This document shows, one piece after another, positions 35,601 through 44,251 of a stretch of 64,000 nucleotides of DNA. Source of the DNA: Clostridia bacterium (GTDB lineage: Bacteria > Bacillota > Clostridia > Oscillospirales > Acutalibacteraceae); assembly GCA_017450005.1 (NCBI GenBank), contig JAFSYM010000123.1:1-64000 (forward strand), given 5' to 3'. The notes beneath the pieces are model-generated. The model saw nothing but the letters and a program-made list of their open reading frames with translations, did no database searches and was not told the DNA's origin. Every line of letters begins with the position of its first letter. Within the stretch, counting starts at the first letter, position 1. A program made the position numbers and the translations under genes.

Positions 35601-36273
35601 GGTTGTCCTCCTTCGGAATATAGTGTACATGACCTTCAGTGTCGACTGTCAGCAGAAAAATATCCTCTGCCCGAACGCCGCTTTGCGACAGGATCGCCTG
35701 CAGTTTTTCGTCCGACATGCCGCAGTATCGGAAATGATCCGGCTGTATCTTGCCGTCATAAATGATCGGGCATGGGATGCCCTTCGGCAGCGCCTGAATG
35801 TGCATCAACTGCGGCGTCACGGGCTGCAGGTTCGGTTTTAATTGTACGGTAAGTCTGCCGTTGGATTCCAGAATCGCGCACTGCACGTCTGTAATGCAAA
35901 ACACGTCCTTTTCTCGCAGCGCTTCCAACAGATCCTCAATGGTCAGCCGCAGCTTTTTCAGTGTCGTCTGGATCGGTTTCCCGTCCCAGATGACCGGCAG
36001 GGGATTGCCTTGCAAGAGACGACGCGCCTTGTCGGATTTCAGGTTCAGCACAGACAGCAGGACTTCCAGCGCCGTCAGCGTGACGATGGCAGTCACTGCA
36101 TTGAGCAGGGGAATATCCGTGTTTTCCAGCGGTATGGAGGCTATTTCGCTCAGCAGCATAGTGATCACCAGTTCCGATGGCTGCAGCTCGCCGATCTGCC
36201 GCCTGCCCATCAACCGCATGCAGCCGACAATCAGGACGTACAGGATCAATAACCGGATCAGTGTAACAATCAA
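35593..36273 (-). CDS. DUF421 (YetF-type) membrane protein
   Basis: A 226-residue protein with three N-terminal transmembrane helices, followed by the typical DUF421 cytoplasmic region (GRRQIGELQPSELVITMLLSEIAS at the membrane end; GNPLPVIWDGKP; and a second subdomain ending in PCPIIYDGKI). Family members in Bacillus are associated with spores or the envelope, but their biochemical role is unknown. The start appears to be TTG after GAGGTGA at a longish 13-nt spacing, so the exact start is uncertain. It forms a pair with the DUF4363 gene. Confidence 0.85.
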   Translation of the reverse strand: MIVTLIRLLILYVLIVGCMRLMGRRQIGELQPSELVITMLLSEIASIPLENTDIPLLNAVTAIVTLTALEVLLSVLNLKSDKARRLLQGNPLPVIWDGKPIQTTLKKLRLTIEDLLEALREKDVFCITDVQCAILESNGRLTVQLKPNLQPVTPQLMHIQALPKGIPCPIIYDGKIQPDHFRYCGMSDEKLQAILSQSGVRAEDIFLLTVDTEGHVHYIPKEDNHA

Positions 36274-36334
36274 GACCTACGTCACCTCTCTTCATCTTAG
36301 TATGCGCCAAAGACGTGCCAGTACGCATTGAGGC

Positions 36335-36363
36335 TTGACTTTTTTATGTTAATGTGGTAATAT
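36335..36363 (+). promoter_or_regulatory. Promoter of yerC
   Basis: TTGACT, 17 nt, TAATAT; the ribosome site CGGAGG follows about 20 nt later. Confidence 0.75.
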
Positions 36364-36392
36364 ATTTGTGCAGTAATAACACGGAGGCTATT

Positions 36393-36683
36393 ATGTACGA
36401 CAGCAAGATTAAAAGCCCGGAGACCGAAGCTCTGTTTCATGCGATACTTTCTCTCAAGACCGAGGAGGATTGCTACCGCTTTTTTGAGGATATTTGTACG
36501 ATCAAGGAGATTCGCGACATTGCGCAGCGACTGGAAGTGGCGCGGCTGCTTCGTTCAGGTGATACGGTTGCGTCCATTGCGCAGCGTACGGGCGCATCCA
36601 CCACGACAGTTTCGCGCGTCAACCGCTGCCTGCATTACGGCGCGGGCGGATATGAACTGGTACTCGGCGGCGATCCGAAATAA
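36393..36683 (+). CDS. yerC: YerC/YecD family TrpR-like transcriptional regulator
   Basis: A 96-residue all-helical protein of the TrpR superfamily, with a helix-turn-helix at SIAQRTGASTTTVSRVNRCLHYG and the family stretch EIRDIAQRLEVARLLRSGDT before it. It should bind DNA as a dimer. YerC-type proteins have been proposed to control histidine genes in Gram-positive bacteria, which suits the full his operon 6 kb away with a palindrome in its promoter. The start MYDSKIKSP follows CGGAGG. A 12-bp palindrome (AATTGCGCAATT) straddles its stop codon. Confidence 0.9.
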   Translation: MYDSKIKSPETEALFHAILSLKTEEDCYRFFEDICTIKEIRDIAQRLEVARLLRSGDTVASIAQRTGASTTTVSRVNRCLHYGAGGYELVLGGDPK

Positions 36684-36717
36684 TTGCGCAATTGTATAAT
36701 TATTTGTGCGTTTCCTC

Positions 36718-36746
36718 TTGATTTTTCAGCCTGAATCGTGTATACT
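36718..36746 (+). promoter_or_regulatory. Promoter of tRNA-Leu
   Basis: TTGATT, 17 nt, TATACT, 14 nt before the tRNA 5' end. Confidence 0.8.
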
Positions 36747-36760
36747 ATGCACGTTCATTT

Positions 36761-36847
36761 GCCGGTGTGATGGAATTGGCAGACGTGCTGGACTCAAAAT
36801 CCAGTGGTGGCGACACCGTGCGGGTTCGACCCCCGCCACCGGCACCA
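36761..36847 (+). tRNA. tRNA-Leu (anticodon CAA)
   Basis: The acceptor arm GCCGGUG pairs with CACCGGC, followed by A and an encoded CCA. The anticodon stem CUGGA/UCCAG has the loop CUCAAAA, giving CAA (reads UUG). The long variable arm and the T arm CGGGUUCGACCCCCG fit a class II leucine tRNA of 87 nt. UUG is also a frequent start codon in this genome. Confidence 0.97.
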
Positions 36848-36850
36848 TGT

Positions 36851-36890
36851 CGCCGCAAGCTGTATATTGCTTGCGGCGCTGTTTTTGTTT
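36851..36890 (+). terminator. Terminator of tRNA-Leu
   Basis: CGCCGCAAGC and GCTTGCGGCG form a 10-bp stem with an 8-nt loop, then CTGTTTTTGTTT. Confidence 0.93.
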
Positions 36891-36923
36891 ATGACTATTT
36901 TGAGGCATTTAATAATACTTACA

Positions 36924-36937
36924 TATTGAATTCAATA
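36924..36937. promoter_or_regulatory. 14-bp palindrome upstream of the metallophosphoesterase gene
   Basis: TATTGAA followed directly by TTCAATA is a perfect palindrome 23 nt before the start codon, in the promoter region of the gene. A regulator site is inferred only from symmetry. Confidence 0.45.
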
Positions 36938-36960
36938 AGCTGAATTTGGAGGCGATCGGG

Positions 36961-38625
36961 ATGCATAAATGTATACGAAGGGCAATTGCGCTGCTGCTTT
37001 CCGTCTGTATTGCGGCTTGCCCGTTGTCTATGGCAGTCTGGGCTGCCGAGGAGCCGTTGCTGCTGACAGTGGCCGCCGATACGCATTATCAGTGCGCCGC
37101 GGATTTATCGGAACCGAGCGACAAATATACGGAGTATATGCTTGACAAAGAAACGTTCGGCTATGCATCCACACAGGGGCAGATGCCCTATGAGTCCGAC
37201 GTCATTCTGCGTCAAATGCTCTCGGAGTTTATCGCGTCCGATTCCGAGTATTTATTGATTGCGGGCGATCTGACATGCGGCAAGCGGCAGTCGCATCTTG
37301 CTTTTGCGGCGCATCTAAGACAGGCGGAGCAGCGAAGCGGTAAACACATATATGTAATTATCGGCAACCATGACTGCTATGCGCAAAGCGATGAGACGCA
37401 CATTTCCATGCAGGAATTCCGCGAGATCTACGCCGACTTCGGCTATAACGAAGCGCTCGTGTGCGATACCGATTCTGCGTCGTATGCGGTCGATCTGAAC
37501 GACCGGTATCGTTTATTGGCCATCGACTCGTGTATATACGGCGAAGACGAGGGAAGAATCACTCAAAGTGTTTTCCGTTTTATCCGCGGGCAGGTAAAGC
37601 GGGCGGCAGCGGACGGTAAAGAACTGATTGCGATGATGCATCACAGCCTGCTGCCGCATTATGCGCTGCAGCCGATGATTCCTTCCTGGCGCTTTTATGC
37701 CGGATGGTTTGCGGCTAACGGCATTCAAACCGTACTGACCGGCCACATTCACGCAAATGACATTGCGTCGTCCGTTTTTGCGGGCAAAACGATTTACGAT
37801 ATCCAGACCGGGGCGCTGATTTCTTCGCCCAATACATACCGCACACTGACGCTGTACCCGGATAAAACGCAGGTCGAGAGCCATTTTATCACGCGCATTG
37901 ACACGGATCTGCTGCCCGAATACCTGACCGAAACGCAAAAGGCGATGCTGCAAGAGGACTTCGCATCCTACGCGAAAGCATATTTTGAAAGCGGCGTGTG
38001 CAAATGGATGAACCGCAATCTTGGCTCTGTCGACCGTCTTGTCCGATGGTTCAAGCTCAAAGAAGGCACGACGGCATACGACGCTGCACAGCGGCTGATG
38101 ACGCGCCTCGGCGCGGCTGTCGGACAGGATATTTATGATACGGGTTCCGGCCGCAGTATCGAAGAAACGCTGCGGCGCTATGCCATTCCCATTGAAAAGA
38201 GCGCGTATACAAAGCCCTATCAGATCGCGGCAAAGATCATGTACGGATTCTTCCACGGCGACGAAGACGCAATCGGCAATGAAGCGGATACGCGCCTTTT
38301 GCTGCGTTGTGTAGAGGGTGCGCTGCTGTCTGCGATGCAGTCCGAGTCCGACCCGACTGCGCTCGATGCGCTGATCGGCTCTGTTGTGGAAAACGCAGCC
38401 GCAATGCCGCCATCCGTTGCCATGCGTCAATGCGCAGAAAAAACAGCGTTTGCACTTGTGCAAACGCTGGCAGACGGGTTTACAGAGGATTACAGTGCGC
38501 CGGAGGATCTGCAAGTTGTACTCACATACAACGAGAAACTGCATACAACGCCGTTATCGCTGCTCGTTACCATAGTTCGCGCGGTATATACATTCTTTGT
38601 CAGATTGATCCGAAGTGTTTGGTAA
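36961..38625 (+). CDS. Secreted calcineurin-like metallophosphoesterase
   Basis: A 554-residue exported protein: signal peptide to about residue 28 (ending AVWAAEE), then a metallophosphoesterase domain. Metal-binding motifs are seen in order as AADTHY, AGDLTCG, IIGNHDC, MMHHS and TGHIHAND, so both metals can be ligated. The remaining 250 C-terminal residues are helical and end in a hydrophobic stretch (TPLSLLVTIVRAVYTFFVRLI) that may anchor it in the membrane. The substrate is unknown; relatives act on phosphoesters outside the cell. The ATG follows TTGGAGG at 8 nt; thpR lies 11 nt downstream in the same transcript. Confidence 0.85.
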   Translation: MHKCIRRAIALLLSVCIAACPLSMAVWAAEEPLLLTVAADTHYQCAADLSEPSDKYTEYMLDKETFGYASTQGQMPYESDVILRQMLSEFIASDSEYLLIAGDLTCGKRQSHLAFAAHLRQAEQRSGKHIYVIIGNHDCYAQSDETHISMQEFREIYADFGYNEALVCDTDSASYAVDLNDRYRLLAIDSCIYGEDEGRITQSVFRFIRGQVKRAAADGKELIAMMHHSLLPHYALQPMIPSWRFYAGWFAANGIQTVLTGHIHANDIASSVFAGKTIYDIQTGALISSPNTYRTLTLYPDKTQVESHFITRIDTDLLPEYLTETQKAMLQEDFASYAKAYFESGVCKWMNRNLGSVDRLVRWFKLKEGTTAYDAAQRLMTRLGAAVGQDIYDTGSGRSIEETLRRYAIPIEKSAYTKPYQIAAKIMYGFFHGDEDAIGNEADTRLLLRCVEGALLSAMQSESDPTALDALIGSVVENAAAMPPSVAMRQCAEKTAFALVQTLADGFTEDYSAPEDLQVVLTYNEKLHTTPLSLLVTIVRAVYTFFVRLIRSVW

Positions 38626-38636
38626 CAGGTGATACG

Positions 38637-39155
38637 ATGCGTTTGTTTATTGCTATTCCGTTTGATACACAGACAACCGACGCGCTCGCCGCCGTGCAGC
38701 GTGCATGCAGGGCAGAGGGTATTACCGGCAACTACACGCGCCGGGAGAACCTGCACCTGACGGTTGCGTTTTTGGGCGAGGTGCGCGATCCGCGTCCGGT
38801 CGTTTCCGTGCTGCAAAGTGTCCCGCTGCCCGCGCTTACGCTGTCATTCCGGAAGCCTTCGCTGTTTCGTGACATTCTGGTTGCGGAGCTTGCGCGCGAT
38901 GCTTCGCTCGAACAGTATACAAAATCGCTGCGTCATGCGCTCGGCAGCGCCGGAATCGACTATGACCGCAAACCGTTCTGCCCGCACGTCACGCTGATTC
39001 GCCGTGCGAATATTCCGCAGACGGCAGATCTGTCTGCATTGTTCTCGCAGCTGTGTTCATCGCCGGTAAACTGTACGCGCTCCCAGCTCATGCGTACCAA
39101 CTTTATCGACGGGCGCCCAACGTATACATGCCTTGCCGTGCAGGAAAGCGAATAA
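38637..39155 (+). CDS. thpR: RNA 2',3'-cyclic phosphodiesterase (2H family)
   Basis: A 172-residue 2H phosphoesterase. The two HxTx motifs are HLTVAFLG (about residue 41) and HVTLI (about 119). Members open 2',3'-cyclic phosphate ends of RNA, formerly described as 2'-5' RNA ligases. The ATG follows AGGTGA; a longer open frame upstream lies within the previous gene and is not used. It is last in its operon, before a strong terminator. Confidence 0.93.
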   Translation: MRLFIAIPFDTQTTDALAAVQRACRAEGITGNYTRRENLHLTVAFLGEVRDPRPVVSVLQSVPLPALTLSFRKPSLFRDILVAELARDASLEQYTKSLRHALGSAGIDYDRKPFCPHVTLIRRANIPQTADLSALFSQLCSSPVNCTRSQLMRTNFIDGRPTYTCLAVQESE

Positions 39156-39161
39156 TTATCA

Positions 39162-39192
39162 GAGGGCTGCGCTTCGGCAGCCCTCAATTTCT
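39162..39192 (+). terminator. Terminator after thpR
   Basis: GAGGGCTGC-GCTTCG-GCAGCCCTC followed by AATTTCTTT; it separates two convergent transcripts. Confidence 0.88.
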
Positions 39193-40101
39193 TTACATAT
39201 GATCTTTGAAAAACGTTGACATCTCTTGTGTTACAAATTGACTCTCCGCATAGTCCGGGTGATGCACCGGGAAACAGTGCGGGAGTTTTTTGTTTTGTAT
39301 GGCAGGATAATAGCGGAATCGGTTCTCGACGCCGCGACGGTTGAGCAGATGATGCAGCTCAACGCTTTGGCTGCGAAAGAAGTCGTCCTCGGAGCTGACA
39401 AGGTATACGGGCGGGAGATTGGTGCCTGTTTTGAGAATCTGTGAGACGGACGAGCAGTAGCGCAGCGGAGAGTTCGCGTAATCGCCTCCAAACAGTCGTG
39501 CGCGGAGTTTTCGCTGTACGGGCAGGATGCTGTCCGCAAAGAAATGCAGCTCGGTCACGGGCGACACAAGGCCGAATGCTTTGACTTCCGCATCCAGCGC
39601 ATTCGCGCCGTAGATCAGACGAAGTGTCTCTGAATGCCCGACGATATACGCCAGCAGCGCCAGATGCGCACCGGCGGAATCACCGCAAAGAAACAGCTTG
39701 TCCCGATCGAGACCAAATTCAGCGGCATGGTTTCGGATTGAATGAATTGCGGCGATCACGTCACATACCTGATTGGGCAGATCGCCTTTTTCGGCCGGTG
39801 CATAATTGACGGTAAACACGCCGAATCCGCGGGACGCAAGAGCGGACGCATAGGCGCGGTTGATCTCCTTGCTGCCGTAGATCCAGCCGCCGCCGTGCAC
39901 GTCGACGATCACGGGCAGCGGGCCGTCCGCCTGCTGCGGCAGATGCAGGTCGGCCAGTAAAACGCTTCCGTCTGCGCGCAGATACGGCAAATCCGCAAGC
40001 ATGCGTGTGCCGCTTGTCATCGGCGCGGGAACATACTGCGTATGGCCGCTGTATTGCAGGTATTGCTCAAAGATTGTTTCGTTTTCTTTGCGGTTCGGCA
40101 T
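39193..40101 (-). CDS. Alpha/beta hydrolase, hormone-sensitive-lipase-type esterase
   Basis: A 302-residue cytoplasmic esterase. The oxyanion motif VHGGGW and the nucleophile elbow GDSAGAHLA mark the HSL/esterase group. The catalytic Asp is probably in VSSEDDFF and the His in FPVHHPDYA. It should cleave short acyl or acetyl esters, possibly deacetylating a sugar since it shares an operon with a sugar transferase; that role is inference. It is the last gene of a four-gene minus-strand operon and starts 17 nt after the YbaK-like gene. Confidence 0.87.
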   Translation of the reverse strand: MPNRKENETIFEQYLQYSGHTQYVPAPMTSGTRMLADLPYLRADGSVLLADLHLPQQADGPLPVIVDVHGGGWIYGSKEINRAYASALASRGFGVFTVNYAPAEKGDLPNQVCDVIAAIHSIRNHAAEFGLDRDKLFLCGDSAGAHLALLAYIVGHSETLRLIYGANALDAEVKAFGLVSPVTELHFFADSILPVQRKLRARLFGGDYANSPLRYCSSVSQILKTGTNLPPVYLVSSEDDFFRSQSVELHHLLNRRGVENRFRYYPAIQNKKLPHCFPVHHPDYAESQFVTQEMSTFFKDHM

Positions 40102-40118
40102 GGCTTGCTCACCTCGCG

Positions 40119-40658
40119 TCAGACTTCAATCCATATCGGCGTATGGCCGGTTTCCGGCAGGAACTTTTCCAGCAGATCCTTTGTCGGCAGCTTCATATAG
40201 CCCGTGGTTGTCGAGTCGCTGCACCCGTACCATTCCGCCTCAAAAGCCTGCTTGTCCAGAACCAACTGCACGTGCATCTGCGGGTCGTGCAGGAGACTGA
40301 GCACTGACGCAGAACCGACTTTTGTGCCGAGCATGGATTCGAGTTGTTCGCCGGATGCGAAAGAGACACGCGAGATTTCCATGGCACGGCTGAAATTCTT
40401 TGTTGAGAAAGGTTTTTCGGATGTTGTGACGAACAGATAGAAATTGGTTTGCTGACGATTGCACAGCAGAAGCGTCTTGACGATCGGTGTTTGCAGCCGC
40501 TCTGCAATAGCAATGCAGTCATCCATGGTGATCGCGTCGTCCGTATCGACCCGCACAAACGGGATTGACAGCCGCACAAGCGTTTCGTATACCTGACGGT
40601 GCAGGTCGTTGCGGTATTGCGCCGGAGTGTCGGTAAAGGGTTCGCTGACGTAGATCAT
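40119..40658 (-). CDS. YbaK/ProX-type aminoacyl-tRNA deacylase-like protein
   Basis: A 179-residue protein of the YbaK/ProRS-associated editing fold, closest in outline to the PrdX/ProX group: VKTLLLCNRQQTNFYLFV, then the active-site region KVGSASVLSLLHDP with the conserved GxxS/P-type turn, and the end stretch GYMKLPTKDLLEKFL. Such enzymes hydrolyse mischarged Ala-tRNA-Pro or similar in trans. The gene overlaps the ADP-ribosylglycohydrolase stop by 4 nt. A functional tie to the sugar transferase operon is not apparent. Confidence 0.87.
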   Translation of the reverse strand: MIYVSEPFTDTPAQYRNDLHRQVYETLVRLSIPFVRVDTDDAITMDDCIAIAERLQTPIVKTLLLCNRQQTNFYLFVTTSEKPFSTKNFSRAMEISRVSFASGEQLESMLGTKVGSASVLSLLHDPQMHVQLVLDKQAFEAEWYGCSDSTTTGYMKLPTKDLLEKFLPETGHTPIWIEV

Positions 40659-42016
40659 AAACTCTGCTCCCTGATATGCTGTACTGTATTCTGAACGAGT
40701 GACTCTATTTCGACCGTGCCGACGTCTTGAATCTGTGTATGCAGTTTGCCGTGCAGCGGTTCGATCCAGTATGGATCGATGCAGTCCATGCCGCCGCGCA
40801 TGCCCAGAACAGAGCCGACCGTCGCGCCGTTGCAGTCCGTGTCGAACGCTGCCTGCACAGCAAGACAGATCGACCTGCCGAAATCGCCTTCACCGTAGAG
40901 CAGCGAAGCGGCGACTATCATCGCGTTGGAAATCGTATGGCACCAGCCGTAGCCGGTGTGTTCATCATAAAGAGAATGGATGCGGTCAAAGCATGCCTGT
41001 GCATCCACGCCGTTTGCATATCCGTCCAGCACCTCAAAGATACGCGCGTGCAGACGCGACTTTGCCGGAATCTGTCCCAAACCGCAGCGAATGATTTCGC
41101 ACAGATCATCTGTCACAGCGGCGGCGGCAATCATGGCGCTGATGAACATCTCTCCGTAAATGCCGTTTTTAACATGTGAGATTCGCGCGTCTCGCCAGGC
41201 CAGAGCAGCGGCTGTTTCCGGATCTCCCGCACAGATGTAGCCGAAATAATCACCGCGGATCTGTGCGCCGATCCATTCGCGGAACGGATTCTTGACTGTT
41301 GCGGTATAGGGCGGCAGCAGACCGGCGACACGGTTGCGGTAGGCAACCTGCTCGGCGGTAAAATAAGCGCACGCCGGCTGTGCGTGAAGCCACATTTCCA
41401 GCACGTCCGCACTGGTGAAATTAAAGCCGTATCGCGCAATCAGCCGCTGTGCGAGTACGGTATAGTTGGTGTCGTCGTCGGCAGGCGCGCAATCCAACTG
41501 ATCGGCAAACTGTTTATTTCGCAGATCAAATTTGTATGCGGCGCAAATTTCGTCCGTTATTTCGCTGCGCAGCGGATACCGATACATTGGGTAGTTTCCG
41601 GTCTGCCGCAGCAATGGTATCAGTTCTTCCGAACGTATGCCTTCCAGCGGCTTCCCCAGCAGACAGCCGCAGATGCGTCCGTACCATGCGCCGCGGATTT
41701 TCTGCGACAGCGTGTGTACATCCGGAATGATCGGATTGTTTAAAGGAAACGGTTCGCGTTCTGCGCGAATCGCATCCAGATCGTTTGGCTCGTAGTAGGC
41801 ATAATCTTGCACCTGTGGTGCATACGAAACTGCCGTAAACAGCGCATCGGCGATCTGCGTTTTGACTTGACCGGCCGGCAGAGCTGCTGCCGAATGAAAC
41901 AGAGTTTTAAATGCGCAGATATCAAGCCCTTCATCAACACACTGTGTGTATTCATTTTGCAGCTCTTCAGCGTACAGATCTGCGTCACGTACGCGAAAAG
42001 TGTCCGGTATGGTCAT
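40655..42016 (-). CDS. ADP-ribosylglycohydrolase family protein
   Basis: A 453-residue DraG-type protein. The catalytic domain begins near residue 108 (GAWYGRICGCLLGKPLEG). Magnesium-binding acidic motifs are ADDDTNYTVLA (about 178) and FDTDCNGATVGSVLG near the C-terminus. Relatives remove ADP-ribose from proteins, nucleic acids or small molecules. Residues 1-105 are an additional, unrecognised helical region, longer than in DraG. The start overlaps the sugar transferase stop by 4 nt and the stop overlaps the YbaK-like gene by 4 nt, so it is tightly coupled on both sides. The target is unknown. Confidence 0.88.
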   Translation of the reverse strand: MTIPDTFRVRDADLYAEELQNEYTQCVDEGLDICAFKTLFHSAAALPAGQVKTQIADALFTAVSYAPQVQDYAYYEPNDLDAIRAEREPFPLNNPIIPDVHTLSQKIRGAWYGRICGCLLGKPLEGIRSEELIPLLRQTGNYPMYRYPLRSEITDEICAAYKFDLRNKQFADQLDCAPADDDTNYTVLAQRLIARYGFNFTSADVLEMWLHAQPACAYFTAEQVAYRNRVAGLLPPYTATVKNPFREWIGAQIRGDYFGYICAGDPETAAALAWRDARISHVKNGIYGEMFISAMIAAAAVTDDLCEIIRCGLGQIPAKSRLHARIFEVLDGYANGVDAQACFDRIHSLYDEHTGYGWCHTISNAMIVAASLLYGEGDFGRSICLAVQAAFDTDCNGATVGSVLGMRGGMDCIDPYWIEPLHGKLHTQIQDVGTVEIESLVQNTVQHIREQSL

Positions 42017-42663
42017 TTTACAGCCTCCTTGTTTTGCAGGATGGATTCGTCGCTGCCGCGGAACGGCTCCATTGTTGCGCTGGTTTCGCTGGAAATCCCC
42101 TCATGACGCATTACGCCGCGGATGGTTTTCAGGACAATAGATATATCCAAAGTGAGTGAAACATTTTCCACGTATTCCACGTCCAGATCGAAACGTTCCT
42201 CCCATGTGAGCAGATTTCGCCCGCTGCATTGTGCCAATCCGGACAGACCCGGACGCACCGCGTGGCGGCGACGCTGCTTTTCGTTATACAGCGGGAGATA
42301 GCTGACGAGAAGGGGACGAGGCCCGATGAGGCTCATGTCGCCGCGCAGCACGTTAAAAAACTCCGGCAGTTCGTCGAGACTGGCTGCGCGGAGAAACCGG
42401 CCGAACTTCGTCAGCCGGACTTCATCCGGCAGCAGATTGCCGGACTCATCTCGTTCGTTTGTCATGGTGCGGAATTTGTACAGACGAAAAATCTTTTCAT
42501 CCTTGCCCGGCCGCTCTTGTGTAAACAGAACGGGACTGCCGAGCTTGATGCGCACAAGAAGCGCCAGAACCAGCATCGGCAGACTCAGTATAATCAGGGC
42601 AAAAAAAGAAATGCATATATCCAGAAACCGTTTTCCGAATCGGGCATAAAATGTCTTTTTCAC
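42013..42663 (-). CDS. Initiating sugar transferase (bacterial sugar-phosphate transferase)
   Basis: A 216-residue membrane-associated polyprenyl-phosphate sugar-1-phosphate transferase that would start synthesis of an exopolysaccharide, capsule or glycan repeat on undecaprenyl phosphate. It has one N-terminal membrane segment (ICISFFALIILSLPMLVLALLV), then the family motifs LFTQERPGKDEKIFRLYKFRTM, LRAASLDELPEFFNVLRGDMSLIGPRPLL and VRPGLSGLAQ. The catalytic Asp-Glu is in SLDELPE. The start is taken as GTG 6 nt after AGGGG; the ATG further up lies at the promoter -10. First gene of a four-gene operon. Confidence 0.94.
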   Translation of the reverse strand: MKKTFYARFGKRFLDICISFFALIILSLPMLVLALLVRIKLGSPVLFTQERPGKDEKIFRLYKFRTMTNERDESGNLLPDEVRLTKFGRFLRAASLDELPEFFNVLRGDMSLIGPRPLLVSYLPLYNEKQRRRHAVRPGLSGLAQCSGRNLLTWEERFDLDVEYVENVSLTLDISIVLKTIRGVMRHEGISSETSATMEPFRGSDESILQNKEAVK

Positions 42664-42698
42664 CGGAAACCCCTCATTCATCCATTCTCTCATAATCA

Positions 42699-42727
42699 AT
42701 TATACGACACACGGCGGATGCTGTCAA
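42699..42727 (-). promoter_or_regulatory. Perfect consensus promoter of the sugar transferase operon
   Basis: On the minus strand TTGACA (42727-42722), 17 nt, TATAAT (42704-42699). It excludes the upstream ATG codons as starts. Confidence 0.9.
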
Positions 42728-42771
42728 GGATGCGTAAAAGATTTCCGGTAAAAGGAGCGGCTATTGCTGAT

Positions 42772-42808
42772 AAAAAAGGTCTTCCTCCACTGATTTCGGA
42801 AGAAGACC
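42772..42808 (-). terminator. Terminator of the histidine operon
   Basis: On the minus strand GGTCTTC and GAAGACC arms, extended by TCC/GGA, are followed by six T, 27 nt after the hisIE stop. Confidence 0.88.
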
Positions 42809-42835
42809 CTATTATACGCTTTTACATAATTTGAA

Positions 42836-43483
42836 TTAAACCATTTTTTCCTGTTTCACTTTTTTGTCGATCACATGGCGGGAAGCGAGCTCCTGTGTTA
42901 CATCGTCTACGGTGATGCCCATTTCCGCCATCAGTACCATGACGTGGTAGGCAAGATCGGCGATCTCGTAAATCGTTTCTTTTTTGTCGTCGTTCTTGGC
43001 GGCGACGATAACTTCTGTGGATTCTTCACCGACTTTTTTGAGAATCTTATCCATGCCCTTTTCAAACAGGTACGTTGTATAGGAACCCTCTTTCTTTTCA
43101 GTTTTGCGGCCGAGAATCAACTGCATCAGTCCGTCGTAGGAGAAAGCAGGGGAGAGCTCGTCGTTTTCAAAGACCTCATTAAAGAAGCAGCTTTCGTTGC
43201 CGGTATGGCAAGCAGGGCCTTCCTTCTGCACATACACAGCCAGCGCATCACCGTCGCAATCGGCGACAATGCGGCGGATATGCTGTACGTTGCCGGACGT
43301 CTCGCCTTTGCGCCAGAGCGTCTGACGGGAGCGCGACCAGAAACAGGTGCGCTTTTCACGCAGACTGATTTCAAGGCTTTCACGGTTCATGTACGCGAGT
43401 GTCAGAATCTGCCCGGTCATATCGTCGATCACGACAGCCGGGATCAAACCTTTATCGTCGAATTTCAGTGTAGAAATGTCCAT
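42836..43483 (-). CDS. hisIE: Bifunctional phosphoribosyl-AMP cyclohydrolase/phosphoribosyl-ATP pyrophosphatase
   Basis: Carries out steps 2 and 3 of histidine synthesis. Residues 1-110 are the cyclohydrolase (HisI): [18 protein letters not shown], the magnesium motif DCDGDA and zinc cysteines in [12 protein letters not shown]. Residues 115-215 are the pyrophosphatase (HisE), with [15 protein letters not shown] and the EIADLAYH motif. The 215-residue length is normal for the fused form. It is the last gene of the operon, 9 nt after hisF. Confidence 0.97.
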   Translation of the reverse strand: MDISTLKFDDKGLIPAVVIDDMTGQILTLAYMNRESLEISLREKRTCFWSRSRQTLWRKGETSGNVQHIRRIVADCDGDALAVYVQKEGPACHTGNESCFFNEVFENDELSPAFSYDGLMQLILGRKTEKKEGSYTTYLFEKGMDKILKKVGEESTEVIVAAKNDDKKETIYEIADLAYHVMVLMAEMGITVDDVTQELASRHVIDKKVKQEKMV

Positions 43484-43492
43484 AGTTTCCTC

Positions 43493-44251
43493 CTAAATCC
43501 GCATGGGTATATTGTGCGATGCCAGAAGTTTTTTCAGGTCTTCGATCCGCACTTCGCCGAAGTGGAAAATCGAAGCGGCGAGACCTGCATCTACGCCGGG
43601 GATGGACTGGAACAGCTTCACAAAGTCTTCTGCGCAGCCGGCGCCGCCCGATGCAATGACAGGCACATCCGCAATCTCACAGACGGCCCGGAGCATCGGA
43701 AGGTCAAATCCGCCCTTGACGCCGTCGGTGTCGATGCTGTTGATGACCAGCTCGCCCGCGCCTTCGGCAAGTCCGAAGCGAATCCATTCGAGCGCGTCCT
43801 TTCCCGTGTCTTCGCGTCCGCCCTTGGCAAATACGTGGAATGTGCCGTCGACGCGTTTGATGTCCACGGACAGCACAACACACTGGCTGCCGTAGCGTTT
43901 GGCGGCTTCCCCGATCAGGGAAGGGTTGCGGATTGCGCCGGAGTTGACGCTCACCTTATCCGCGCCGCATTTGAGTACGCGGTCGAAATCGGCAAGCGTG
44001 TTGATGCCGCCGCCAACTGTCAACGGAATAAACACGGTCGAAGCCGTTTCAACCAGAATATCCGTGAAAAGTTTGCGTCCGTCGCTCGAAGCGGTGATGT
44101 CGTAAAAGACCAGTTCGTCCGCGCCGTTTTCGCTGTAGTAGCGCGCAAGATCAACAGGAGACGATACGTCGCGCAGTCCGAGGAAATTTGTGCCCTTGAC
44201 GACGCGTCCGTCACGCACGTCCAGACAGGGGATGATACGTTTTGTTATCAT
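43493..44251 (-). CDS. hisF: Imidazole glycerol phosphate synthase, cyclase subunit
   Basis: A TIM-barrel enzyme that uses ammonia from HisH to make imidazole glycerol phosphate and AICAR. The two catalytic aspartates are in CLDVRDGRVVKG (near residue 11) and VLSVDIKRV (near 130). The phosphate-binding repeats VGGGI and ASGGAG are present. 252 residues; ATGA overlap with hisA. Confidence 0.98.
   Translation of the reverse strand: MITKRIIPCLDVRDGRVVKGTNFLGLRDVSSPVDLARYYSENGADELVFYDITASSDGRKLFTDILVETASTVFIPLTVGGGINTLADFDRVLKCGADKVSVNSGAIRNPSLIGEAAKRYGSQCVVLSVDIKRVDGTFHVFAKGGREDTGKDALEWIRFGLAEGAGELVINSIDTDGVKGGFDLPMLRAVCEIADVPVIASGGAGCAEDFVKLFQSIPGVDAGLAASIFHFGEVRIEDLKKLLASHNIPMRI

Noticed and set aside
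36682..36693. AATTGCGCAATT palindrome at the end of yerC as a regulatory site
   Set aside because: It straddles the stop codon, is short, and has no promoter partner that needs it.
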